From: Psychrobacter raelei
GTDB taxonomy: Bacteria; Pseudomonadota; Gammaproteobacteria; Pseudomonadales; Moraxellaceae
Length of the DNA stretch: 64,000 nucleotides
Assembly: GCF_022631235.3 (NCBI RefSeq)
Contig: NZ_CP093310.2
Coordinates: forward strand, 248,001 to 312,000
Direction of reading: 5' to 3'
The notes below the pieces were generated by a model. That model was not told the origin of the DNA and searched no databases. It saw only the letters and a list, made by a program, of their open reading frames with translations. Positions 8,420-17,700 of this stretch are shown here, piece by piece. A program made the translations under genes and the position numbers. Positions within the stretch are counted from its first letter, which is position 1. The number at the start of each line of letters is the position of its first letter.

Positions 8420-8893
8420 ATGAAAACGAATATCACGGGTTTTGGACAATTAACTAATTCTGAAATAGAAGCTTTTGAAAAGCAGTACTCTATTAATTTA
8501 CCTCAAGAGTTTAGATCTTTTTTAATGAAATATAATGGGGGTAAGGTATATCCAGAAACTTTTGTATTTCATGATAAAACAGATGCTTCTAGCATAAGTT
8601 ATTTTTTAGGTATAGGATTAAAAGAATACTATTATAATTTATCCTATACATTTGATATGTTTAGGGATAGGGTCCCTAATAACTTATTTCCTATAGCTAG
8701 AGATCCAGGTGGTAACTTAATCCTAGTAGGTTTATCAGGAAAAGAGTTAGGAAAAATATATTTTTGGGATCATGAGTTTGAAGCAGATGGCAATAAACCA
8801 GATATGTCAAATGTTCATTATTTATCTTCAAGTCTTGATACGTTTTTAAATGAGCTATACGAATACGGCGATCATGAAATAGAAGACGACTAA
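8420..8893 (+). CDS. SMI1/KNR4 (SUKH) family protein, likely immunity protein
   Basis: The start at 8420 gives 157 residues; a frame from 8381 would begin inside the IS4 end. The SUKH signature is clear: TNSEIEAFEKQYSINLPQEF with the following FLMKYNGG, then FPIARDPGGNLILVGLSG and GKIYFWDHEFE. SUKH proteins are commonly immunity proteins for polymorphic or contact-dependent nuclease toxins. No toxin gene is beside it; the IS4 lies directly upstream and an IS3 downstream. It may be an orphan immunity gene left after IS-driven loss of its partner. The gene is AT-rich compared with the core genes. Confidence 0.82.
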   Translation: MKTNITGFGQLTNSEIEAFEKQYSINLPQEFRSFLMKYNGGKVYPETFVFHDKTDASSISYFLGIGLKEYYYNLSYTFDMFRDRVPNNLFPIARDPGGNLILVGLSGKELGKIYFWDHEFEADGNKPDMSNVHYLSSSLDTFLNELYEYGDHEIEDD

Positions 8894-9007
8894 AGTCTTG
8901 TATTTATTTGACTGAAACTTTAAAGAATAGTATTAGATAAAAGATCCATATATTACTAGAAGAGTTTTTTAAGGAATAAGGTGCTCCCCAATGTCTAGAC
9001 CAAATTA

Positions 9008-9901
9008 TCATAAAATTAAGATAGAATTGGGTTGATAAAACGATTCATTATCCGAACTATTGTTAGCCAGATAAACCTGTGCAGGAGTATGGTAATCGAG
9101 CGACTGATGTAAACGCTCATGATTGTAAAACTCGAAATACTCTTTCAAACCTGCTCTTGCCTGACTGACTGTCTCAAACTGTCGCAAATACACGCATTCA
9201 TACTTCACTGACCGCCAAAGCCTTTCCACAAAGATATTATCCAGTGCCCTACCGCGACCATCCATACTGATGGCAATACCCTGCTCAATGAGCGGTCTAG
9301 TAAATCTTGGGCTGGTAAACTGAGAGCCTTGATCCGTATTAAAAATCTCACAGCGTAACCCATTGTGCAGTAAACTACTCACCGTATCCACGCAGAAATC
9401 CGCCTCAAGCGTGGTAGATAGCGACCAGTCTAGAACATAACGACTGTACCAATCTATTACCGCCATCAAATACACGAATCCCTTGGCTAAGCGAATATAG
9501 GTGATATCAGTACTCCATACTTGATTACAACGGCTAATCGGTACATGCCTAAGCAAATACGGGTAAACTTGATGCTCAGGGTGAGGCTTACTCGTGTTAG
9601 GATGCTGATAAATAGCGTCTAGCCCCATTTGCCGTAGTAAGCGCCTAACTCGCTTTTCTCCCACTTGATAGCCTAGTTGCCTCAAATACGCTGTCATGCG
9701 TTTAACCCCATAAAATGGGGTCTTGGTGTACTGCTGGTCAAGCAAGTTCATCAGGGTAATATCAAGCTCGCTGATGGGCTTTGGCTGATAGTACAGACTT
9801 GAGCGGTTGATACCGAGTAATTCACATTGCTTACGAACACTAAAATCCTTGTTATCAGGTTCTAGCAGTTGTTTACGAGTGCTCAGGGTAGCTGTAAGGA
9901 C
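9008..9901 (-). CDS. IS3-family transposase OrfB (expressed by -1 frameshift)
   Basis: The frame opens at the slippery run in orfA and continues as VLTATLSTRKQLLEPDN into the integrase-like domain. An internal ATG at 9751 gives only the 247-residue C-terminal part. The DDE residues are visible in STDITYIRLAKGFVYLM, FNTDQGSQFTS and NIFVERLWRSVKYE. The C-terminal YNHERLHQSLDYHTPAQVY is the standard IS3 ending. The domain appears complete. Confidence 0.9.
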   Translation of the reverse strand, partial: VLTATLSTRKQLLEPDNKDFSVRKQCELLGINRSSLYYQPKPISELDITLMNLLDQQYTKTPFYGVKRMTAYLRQLGYQVGEKRVRRLLRQMGLDAIYQHPNTSKPHPEHQVYPYLLRHVPISRCNQVWSTDITYIRLAKGFVYLMAVIDWYSRYVLDWSLSTTLEADFCVDTVSSLLHNGLRCEIFNTDQGSQFTSPRFTRPLIEQGIAISMDGRGRALDNIFVERLWRSVKYECVYLRQFETVSQARAGLKEYFEFYNHERLHQSLDYHTPAQVYLANNSSDNESFYQPNSILIL

Positions 9902-10173
9902 TTTTTTTTAAGCCAGTCTCTTTCGCTTATAACTTGCCCTAGCTGCCTATGTAGTTCATCGATAATAGCTTGCTGGGCTTGTTCGTTGGCTTGCTGTTTG
10001 GTATTGAATGCAGTAGGGATAACTGCCAAAGCCTGCTTTTTCCAGTTGCTGATTTGGGTTGCATGAACCCCATATTCTGCGGTTAACTCGTTGAGGGTCT
10101 TGTGTTCTTTGATGGCTTCAACGGCGACTTTGCTTTTAAATTCAGCATTGTGACGCTTACGTACTTTCGTCAT
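9883..10173 (-). CDS. IS3-family transposase OrfA
   Basis: A 96-residue helix-turn-helix and leucine-zipper protein: RHNAEFKSKVAVEAIKEHKT, then YGVHATQISNWKKQAL. It ends SERDWLKKKSLQLP. The codons around A AAA AAG at 9901-9907 form a slippery site; a -1 shift there joins it to OrfB. This is the standard IS3 way of making the active OrfAB transposase. Confidence 0.9.
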   Translation of the reverse strand: MTKVRKRHNAEFKSKVAVEAIKEHKTLNELTAEYGVHATQISNWKKQALAVIPTAFNTKQQANEQAQQAIIDELHRQLGQVISERDWLKKKSLQLP

Positions 10174-10246
10174 TAGATAGACCTCTTTTTCTAAAGGATA
10201 TTCTATCTTATTTGCTACAATTTTTTGGTCTAGTTTTCCGGGAGTA

Positions 10247-10796
10247 TTATATGTCTAATGTCAGCCTACTTTTTGAACCACCACCGAATTTTTTAATATC
10301 TTCACTGACTTTCTGACATAATAGCTCAAGGTCTTTTATCTGTCGGATTTTTTTTATTAAATTTTCTGTATATTTTTCTTCATCCGTTTCTTCATCAGAA
10401 TAAAAGTTTATAAACTCTAATATTTCATTATCAAACGGAATGTCTTGTAATGTTTGTAGCCATTCTTTTGTTTCATCATCGACCGCTTCTTTAATTGCTT
10501 GTTCAAGACAATAGTTAATCAACTGTTTTGCAGAATCATCCACAAACTTTACTGATTCTAGCCATTGATTTTCTGGACTGTCATTATTCACTTTATAACT
10601 GCATTCATCTATAATTTTTGATATTTCGTATCTAGGTCTATTTTCTATTTTTAATGAGTCTAAAACATTCATAAGACTTTCAAAACTCTTGAATGGTCGA
10701 TAACCTTGAGGCATTACAGCTCGTTTTTCCCATAACTTCAATATCGTATCAAAACATTCTTTTTTAGCCTCATTGCAACCATTTTCTGCTAATAGC
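10247..10796 (-). pseudogene. 3' part of a host gene split by the 27 kb IS66-linked insertion
   Basis: This piece begins at the IS66 left end and stops at 10247, directly against the IS3 right end. The apparent ATG at 10802-10804 lies inside the IS66 inverted repeat and is not native. The native protein starts in the segment at 37980-38154. Joining the two after removing one CTAATAGC gives a continuous 238-residue frame (175 plus 542 bases, 239 codons with stop). Landmarks here are CFDTILKLWEKRAVMPQGYR with PF following, and a helical acidic C-terminal half. I do not have a family name. The pattern reminds me of uncharacterised proteins in defence-type islands, from memory only. Confidence 0.85.
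10789..10796. repeat. Left copy of the 8 bp target duplication CTAATAGC
   Basis: CTAATAGC immediately precedes the IS66 left inverted repeat. The same 8 bases recur at 37980-37987. Eight bases is the usual IS66-family duplication length. Confidence 0.9.
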
Positions 10797-10877
10797 GTAA
10801 GCATCTGACCATCCCATCTTTTTTTCTATTAAAAAATGCGAGATAGTGTCCATGAACAAATAATCGTGGACACTAAC

Positions 10878-11273
10878 ATGACAACACAATCTCCTAATAC
10901 ACCCAAACGAAGAACTTACAGCGCTGAGTTTAAAGCGCTTTTAGTAAAAGAAGCGACAGACTCAGGTCGATCAATTGCCAGTATCGCTCGAGAGCATGGC
11001 ATTAACCAAAACCTTCTACATAACTGGAAACGCCAGTATCAGCGGGCACATGCTCAAGCTGACACATTACCTGGCGCTATAAACAGGTCTCATGATCCAA
11101 AGCCGCACTTTATTCCAATTCATCTTGAGCCTGAAGGTGCGCATCTAGGCTCAGCCTCCGTCATACAAAACATCAAACTGCAAATCACAGCTCGAGCATC
11201 TGGAGGTATAAGCCTCAACATTGCCCAAATAGACACTCAAAGCTTGATTGACCTACTACGAGGACTGCAATGA
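10878..11273 (+). CDS. tnpA: IS66 TnpA (OrfA) accessory protein
   Basis: The helix-turn-helix pattern RRTYSAEFKALLVKEATDSG and HGINQNLLHNWKRQYQ is typical of IS66 OrfA. I prefer ATG at 10878 (131 residues). An upstream ATG at 10836 would give 145 residues, and neither has a strong ribosome site. The stop overlaps the tnpB start by 4 bases. Confidence 0.85.
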   Translation: MTTQSPNTPKRRTYSAEFKALLVKEATDSGRSIASIAREHGINQNLLHNWKRQYQRAHAQADTLPGAINRSHDPKPHFIPIHLEPEGAHLGSASVIQNIKLQITARASGGISLNIAQIDTQSLIDLLRGLQ

Positions 11274-11614
11274 TACCCATCACTCACATCTGGCTATCCA
11301 CCACGCCTATGGACATGCGATGTGGTAGTGGCAAACTACTGGCCTACATCCTCACCGAGCACCAAAGCATTCGCCCTCACTGTGCCTACCTGTTTTACAA
11401 CAAAGCAGGCACACGCCTAAAAGTATTCATTCATGATGGGCTTGGCGTATGGCTTTGTAGCCGTCAGCTTGATGACAATAAATTTCATGGCTTAACCAAA
11501 CAGCTTGCCACCACTCAAACTGGCATCAGCATCAACCGTGAACAATTTAATGCCTTAATCAGTGGACTGCCTTGGCGTAACATGGGCAAAGATAAATTAA
11601 CCCCCATCCTATAA
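11270..11614 (+). CDS. tnpB: IS66 TnpB (OrfB) accessory protein
   Basis: A 114-residue protein with the IS66 Orf2 features: THIWLSTTPMDMRCGSGKL, then LFYNKAGTRLKVFIHDGLG and WLCSRQLDDNKF. It overlaps tnpA by ATGA and precedes tnpC by 42 bases. It has no enzymatic motif but IS66 elements need it for efficient transposition. It is intact. Confidence 0.9.
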   Translation: MIPITHIWLSTTPMDMRCGSGKLLAYILTEHQSIRPHCAYLFYNKAGTRLKVFIHDGLGVWLCSRQLDDNKFHGLTKQLATTQTGISINREQFNALISGLPWRNMGKDKLTPIL

Positions 11615-11656
11615 ATAGCAGATGACAGGCAAATAAAACTCTGGCAACATATCGCC

Positions 11657-13414
11657 ATGACTGTTGCCAACTTATCCGACTTATCAAAAGACCCCATTTA
11701 CGCCGAGCTTTTGGTGAAAATCCACCTGCTTGAACAGCGTAATGAGCACCTGCAGCAACAAATTGATCAAACAAACACAAGTCACGATCAACTACAGCAG
11801 CTTTTTAACCAAGTGGTTGAGGAAAACCACAAGCTATATGAACAAGTGCTTGAACTCATCGAAAAACAAAAGCGGCTTATTCACCGGCTCTATGGACAAA
11901 AAAGCGAAGGCATCACTGCCAGACAAACCCACTTAAACTATGAGGCGGCGCAAGAGGACTTAGCGCAGCTTGAACAAATCCGAGATGACTACCTTAGCGG
12001 CTTAAGCCAAGATGAGCTTGCCAAGCTGCCTGCGGTTGATCGTACTGAGGCAGAAACCCTCATCGATGAGGCTGAGCTTAAAGCCGGCAAAGAGATCACA
12101 GATGAGCTGCCAGCTTCAGCTACTGATCAGCCTAAAAAAACAAAGCGTGCCAAATACACAGTGATTCCTGACAACCTTGAGGTCAAAACCTTGGTTCATG
12201 AACCACTCACCACCGTTTGTGACTGCGGCTGTCAAATGAAGCGAATTGGGGAGGATAAACAAGACAAACTTGGCATTATCCCTAAGCAGTTTTATATTGA
12301 GCGTCACATCTACCCTAAATGGGTATGCCGTGAGTGTGACATCATTCATCAAGCGGCTACCCCCAAGCAGATTATTAACAAAAGCATCGCCACCCCAGAG
12401 CTGCTTGCACACATCCTTATTAGCAAATATGCAGACCATCAGCCCCTATATCGGCAGAATATTATCTATCAGCGAAGTGGGGTAAATATCCCCGATGCTA
12501 CTATGGCAGACTGGGTAGGACGCTGCGGCGTTGCCCTTGAGCCTTTAGTCAGTCGCTTGCACGCGCTATTACTGTCTGAGCCTATCTTACATGCCGATGA
12601 AACCCCGGTATCTATCATGAAGAACCATGTAAAGGTAGGTGGTAAATCATTAAAAAAAGGCTATGTCTGGGCGTATCTTACGCCACAGCACAGCTCCTTA
12701 AAAGCGGTGGTCTATGACTTTGCTGAAAGTCGTCGTAATGAGCACCCTAAAGCCTTTTTAGATAAGTGGCGCGGTAAGCTGGTTTGCGATGATTACAGCG
12801 GGTATAAGTTCTTATTTCATCAAGGTGTGACAGAAATCGGTTGTCTGGCCCATGCACGGCGTAAATTTCATGAACTGCATATCACTGGGCAAAGTATCGT
12901 GAGCATTGAGGCATTAACGTTATTTAGGCAGTTGTATGCTGTTGAACGTGAGATTGATGAGCGATTTGAAAAAAATACACCCCCAATACCAAGAGATCCC
13001 CAAATAGTTCGGCAAATCAGGCAAAAAAAAGCCAAACCGATTGCCGATAAGCTGCACCAATGGTTACAAGAAAAAAGGCAGTTAACCACTAAAAATGCCA
13101 GTATTAGTAAGGCGATGGATTATTGCCTGAAACGTTGGCAGGCGCTGACTCTGTATCTAGATGATGGCAGGCTGCCGATTGATAATAATTGGGCGGAGAA
13201 TCAGATGCGTCCATGGGCACTTGGGCGTAAAAACTGGTTGTTTGCCGGTTCGCTGCGAAGCGGGCAGCGGGCTGCGAATATTATGTCCATCATTCAGTCA
13301 GCTCGCTTAAATGGCTTGGATGTGTCTGCTTATTTGACAGACGTGCTAAGACGCCTGCCTACTCAAGAGAGTCTGGATGAGTTGTTGCCTCATCGCTGGG
13401 TGCCACCGCAATAG
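11657..13414 (+). CDS. tnpC: IS66 TnpC transposase
   Basis: The 585-residue transposase has an N-terminal coiled coil with leucine-zipper features (about 20-75). A zinc-finger segment follows, with CDCGCQMKRIGE and WVCRECDIIHQ. The DDE domain shows LHADETPVSIM, LVCDDYSGYKFLF and the Glu in NNWAENQMRPWALGRKNW. The C-terminal part runs to TQESLDELLPHRWVPPQ. It is full length with no frameshift, so this IS may still be active and could have moved the neighbouring adhesin segment. Confidence 0.93.
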   Translation: MTVANLSDLSKDPIYAELLVKIHLLEQRNEHLQQQIDQTNTSHDQLQQLFNQVVEENHKLYEQVLELIEKQKRLIHRLYGQKSEGITARQTHLNYEAAQEDLAQLEQIRDDYLSGLSQDELAKLPAVDRTEAETLIDEAELKAGKEITDELPASATDQPKKTKRAKYTVIPDNLEVKTLVHEPLTTVCDCGCQMKRIGEDKQDKLGIIPKQFYIERHIYPKWVCRECDIIHQAATPKQIINKSIATPELLAHILISKYADHQPLYRQNIIYQRSGVNIPDATMADWVGRCGVALEPLVSRLHALLLSEPILHADETPVSIMKNHVKVGGKSLKKGYVWAYLTPQHSSLKAVVYDFAESRRNEHPKAFLDKWRGKLVCDDYSGYKFLFHQGVTEIGCLAHARRKFHELHITGQSIVSIEALTLFRQLYAVEREIDERFEKNTPPIPRDPQIVRQIRQKKAKPIADKLHQWLQEKRQLTTKNASISKAMDYCLKRWQALTLYLDDGRLPIDNNWAENQMRPWALGRKNWLFAGSLRSGQRAANIMSIIQSARLNGLDVSAYLTDVLRRLPTQESLDELLPHRWVPPQ

Positions 13415-13433
13415 GGGTTGGTCGGATGCTTAC

Positions 13434-13814
13434 CTTGTATGGTGTAAATAAACATTACTAATTTTGAAGCTGTTATTTCTTATTGTTAGCAATATTTCTT
13501 CTCGTAAATTTTTTTTACATTATCCATATTATTGATTTGTATTAATTTTTTTAAATAAAACCATAGAGTTGTTAATGATTAATTGAACTTTGATATATAA
13601 CCTGTATTATATTATTAGGCGGTAAGGTGAGTTTAACACTCTAGCAGCCTAGACGGATATTACTAATAAGTACAATAATCTTTATTGACAAACTAATAAT
13701 TGCAATTGTTAAGTTTTGTTATTCGAAATATGTAAGGTTTTATGCTTAGACCCGAAGCCTAATTCAGTTTAATAAACTGAAGTTGAATAGCTTAAATAAT
13801 TAATAGGTAAGTTT
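13434..13814 (+). other. AT-rich gap between IS66 and the OmpA-like gene
   Basis: About 380 bases with no credible gene. It is donor DNA upstream of the OmpA-like lipoprotein and probably holds its promoter. I see TTGATA-like and TATTAT-like boxes around 13590-13620 but cannot choose among them. A short dyad, TTCAGTTT and AAACTGAA, occurs at about 13761-13781. Confidence 0.4.
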
Positions 13815-14672
13815 ATGATATTTAAAACCCTACTAATACCAAGTGTATTAATCACAATGTTAGCAACAGGCTGCCAATCTACAGCTTTTATGGCTTCAGC
13901 GGATAACCCTATAGGAAGTATAGCAAGTACACCTGTGTCAACGACGGATGGCGTTCGTCAAGTCGACACGGCTCGCTGGACTAAAACGGGTCAAGTATTT
14001 ACGACTCCTGATGATAGTGCATTAGCCGCTAATGAGAGTCGTATTGTTATATTTCGCACGCCTACAGGTGTGTCCGAAGCCACCTCAATAGATGCCGCTG
14101 GCGCTATAGATTTTGAAGACAGTGTCGTTGTTGGTATAGAGAATTATTTTCAAACGTCGTTACAGGCGGGGCACTACTCACAGATTAAGGTTTGTACTGG
14201 CCAAAATGTGTTAAGTGCTGAGCTTACAGACCAAAAAAACAATCACTTGGCGAATCAAAGCCTCATTGTAAGTCTACAGCCTAAGCGCACTTATTATTAT
14301 CAAGTCAGTCATGTAGAAAGAGGAGTTACGCCAGTAATTAGAGCGGTTAATACCTCTGAAGCCATAGAGTTACTTAAAGGCTCTATTGAGCAAACGCATC
14401 AAATCAGCCGAGTTGTCACTGATAACTGTATGCAACCACCCACTCAAACCATTACAACTCATCCAGTGACCACACCTGTAATGGAGACTCAGAAACCGAT
14501 GAATCTTGATGTGCTATTTGATTTTGATAGTGCTCAGATAAAAGGAAAATATCAACAAAAAATACAACTGCTTGGGGAGTATATGCAGGCCAACCCAGAG
14601 GCTACTGTACATTTAGAGAGTCATACCGATAGTAAAGGAGCAGCTGGTTATAACTTGAAATTATCCTCTTAA
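13815..14672 (+). CDS. Lipoprotein with a C-terminally cut OmpA-like domain
   Basis: The 285-residue product has a signal peptide and lipobox (MLATGCQS, cysteine at residue 20). A central envelope domain of about 150 residues follows, and then an OmpA/MotB-type start with LDVLFDFDSAQIKGKY and SHTDSKGAAGYNLKLSS. OmpA-like domains normally continue with RRA and about 45 more residues. Here a stop comes straight after LSS, so the peptidoglycan-binding fold is incomplete. No restoring frame is visible downstream. It lies 111 bases upstream of the adhesin gene, and OmpA-type lipoproteins often accompany Bap-like adhesins. It may be a partner made defective. Confidence 0.78.
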   Translation: MIFKTLLIPSVLITMLATGCQSTAFMASADNPIGSIASTPVSTTDGVRQVDTARWTKTGQVFTTPDDSALAANESRIVIFRTPTGVSEATSIDAAGAIDFEDSVVVGIENYFQTSLQAGHYSQIKVCTGQNVLSAELTDQKNNHLANQSLIVSLQPKRTYYYQVSHVERGVTPVIRAVNTSEAIELLKGSIEQTHQISRVVTDNCMQPPTQTITTHPVTTPVMETQKPMNLDVLFDFDSAQIKGKYQQKIQLLGEYMQANPEATVHLESHTDSKGAAGYNLKLSS

Positions 14673-14783
14673 TAAAACTATTTTAATCACTTCACTTTTA
14701 TCTAATGTAATTAGTGAGATACAAAAATACTTAATGTCCCTTACTACACAATAATCAATACAAATCAAAATTTAGGAAATATC

Positions 14784-17700
14784 ATGAAAACAGTTATCGT
14801 AAAAGTAAACACAGCTACTCAAACCATTGCAGAACATACTGTGGTAACTCAAGACGGCCAGCCCACTGTGATTAAAGCTGTTCAAAAAGTAAACTATGAA
14901 CTTTTTGATCCAGCCACAGGCCATGCACCAAACCATATTGTGACTAAGCGTGTGGGTAATGATTTACATGTGTCAATGGAAGATAATGCCCAAGATAGTG
15001 ATTTGATTATTGAAGGGTTTTATGATGATACAAATAGTGCGTTAATAGGCTTGGCAGAAGATGGTGAGTATTACTACTATGTACCTGATTCAGGTGAAGT
15101 GGTAGATTATGTTACTCAGCTACAAGTTGGCGATATAGAAGGTCAAGCGCTTGGCGGTGAAAGTCAAGTAGCCCCTTGGTGGGTTGGGGCTACCGAAGGC
15201 AGCTTTGATACGCTGCCATGGCTAGTCGGCTTAGCGGGTGCCGGTATCGTTGGTGCTGCTTTAAGCAGTGGTGGTGGTAGCTCAAGCTCTAATGGGTATG
15301 TTCCGCCCGTTGATAATAATAAAAAAGTTGACGACTTAGTTAAAGCTGCTGAAGAGGCTGAGAAAGCGGCAGAAGATGCCTTAGTTGAAGCCAACAAAGA
15401 TGGTCTAATCACCCCTGAAGAGAATCAGAACCTGACTGATCTTAACAACGCGGTGACTGAGGCGAAAGACAAAGCACAAGCTAAGGTTGATGAGCTACCA
15501 GAGAGCACAGGTAAAGATAGCTTCCAAGATCGCTTAGATGTGATTGACGGCATTGTTGTGCCTGGCATTACAGACCAAGATAAAGATGGTTTAGATGACA
15601 CGCTACAAGCAGAGGTTGAAGACTTAGTTAAAGCTGCTGAAGAGGCTGAGAAAGCGGCAGAAGATGCCTTAGTTGAAGCCAACAAAGATGGTCTAATCAC
15701 CCCTGAAGAGAATCAGAACCTGACTGATCTTAACAACGCGGTGACTGAGGCGAAAGACAAAGCACAAGCTAAGGTTGATGAGCTACCAGAGAGCACAGGT
15801 AAAGATAGCTTCCAAGATCGCTTAGATGTGATTGACGGCATTGTTGTGCCTGGCATTACAGACCAAGATAAAGATGGTTTAGATGACACGCTACAAGCAG
15901 AGGTTGAAGACTTAGTTAAAGCTGCTGAAGAGGCTGAGAAAGCGGCAGAAGATGCCTTAGTTGAAGCCAACAAAGATGGTCTAATCACCCCTGAAGAGAA
16001 TCAGAACCTGACTGATCTTAACAACGCGGTGACTGAGGCGAAAGACAAAGCACAAGCTAAGGTTGATGAGCTACCAGAGAGCACAGGTAAAGATAGCTTC
16101 CAAGATCGCTTAGATGTGATTGACGGCATTGTTGTGCCTGGCATTACAGACCAAGATAAAGATGGTTTAGATGACACGCTACAAGCAGAGGTTGAAGACT
16201 TAGTTAAAGCTGCTGAAGAGGCTGAGAAAGCGGCAGAAGATGCCTTAGTTGAAGCCAACAAAGATGGTCTAATCACCCCTGAAGAGAATCAGAACCTGAC
16301 TGATCTTAACAACGCGGTGACTGAGGCGAAAGACAAAGCACAAGCTAAGGTTGATGAGCTACCAGAGAGCACAGGTAAAGATAGCTTCCAAGATCGCTTA
16401 GATGTGATTGACGGCATTGTTGTGCCTGGCATTACAGACCAAGATAAAGATGGTTTAGATGACACGCTACAAGCAGAGGTTGAAGACTTAGTTAAAGCTG
16501 CTGAAGAGGCTGAGAAAGCGGCAGAAGATGCCTTAGTTGAAGCCAACAAAGATGGTCTAATCACCCCTGAAGAGAATCAGAACCTGACTGATCTTAACAA
16601 CGCGGTGACTGAGGCGAAAGACAAAGCACAAGCTAAGGTTGATGAGCTACCAGAGAGCACAGGTAAAGATAGCTTCCAAGATCGCTTAGATGTGATTGAC
16701 GGCATTGTTGTGCCTGGCATTACAGACCAAGATAAAGATGGTTTAGATGACACGCTACAAGCAGAGGTTGAAGACTTAGTTAAAGCTGCTGAAGAGGCTG
16801 AGAAAGCGGCAGAAGATGCCTTAGTTGAAGCCAACAAAGATGGTCTAATCACCCCTGAAGAGAATCAGAACCTGACTGATCTTAACAACGCGGTGACTGA
16901 GGCGAAAGACAAAGCACAAGCTAAGGTTGATGAGCTACCAGAGAGCACAGGTAAAGATAGCTTCCAAGATCGCTTAGATGTGATTGACGGCATTGTTGTG
17001 CCTGGCATTACAGACCAAGATAAAGATGGTTTAGATGACACGCTACAAGCAGAGGTTGAAGACTTAGTTAAAGCTGCTGAAGAGGCTGAGAAAGCGGCAG
17101 AAGATGCCTTAGTTGAAGCCAACAAAGATGGTCTAATCACCCCTGAAGAGAATCAGAACCTGACTGATCTTAACAACGCGGTGACTGAGGCGAAAGACAA
17201 AGCACAAGCTAAGGTTGATGAGCTACCAGAGAGCACAGGTAAAGATAGCTTCCAAGATCGCTTAGATGTGATTGACGGCATTGTTGTGCCTGGCATTACA
17301 GACCAAGATAAAGATGGTTTAGATGACACGCTACAAGCAGAGGTTGAAGACTTAGTTAAAGCTGCTGAAGAGGCTGAGAAAGCGGCAGAAGATGCCTTAG
17401 TTGAAGCCAACAAAGATGGTCTAATCACCCCTGAAGAGAATCAGAACCTGACTGATCTTAACAACGCGGTGACTGAGGCGAAAGACAAAGCACAAGCTAA
17501 GGTTGATGAGCTACCAGAGAGCACAGGTAAAGATAGCTTCCAAGATCGCTTAGATGTGATTGACGGCATTGTTGTGCCTGGCATTACAGACCAAGATAAA
17601 GATGGTTTAGATGACACGCTACAAGCAGAGGTTGAAGACTTAGTTAAAGCTGCTGAAGAGGCTGAGAAAGCGGCAGAAGATGCCTTAGTTGAAGCCAACA

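Larger units (their letters stand above)
8982..10246. mobile_element. IS3-family insertion sequence (first), about 1.27 kb
   Basis: Imperfect terminal inverted repeats of about 23 bases are visible: TGCTCCCCAATGTCTAGACC at the left end, and TACTCCCGGAAAACTAGACC reading inward from 10246. It holds orfA and orfB on the minus strand. The adjacent bases (AGG left, TTA right) do not show a target duplication. Its right end abuts the stop codon of the split gene at 10247. Confidence 0.82.
10797..13433. mobile_element. IS66-family insertion sequence, 2.64 kb
   Basis: The left inverted repeat GTAAGCATCTGACCATCCC (10797-10815) matches the complement of the right one, GGGGTTGGTCGGATGCTTAC (13414-13433), with few differences. 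Inside are tnpA, tnpB and tnpC in the standard order. The right end has no copy of CTAATAGC next to it (the bases are CTTGTATG). So this IS is not flanked by its own duplication. The matching copy lies 24.5 kb further right. Confidence 0.93.

Noticed and set aside
10247-10804. A free-standing 185-residue gene
   Set aside because: Its ATG is in the IS66 inverted repeat, and the frame joins perfectly to the piece at 37980-38154.
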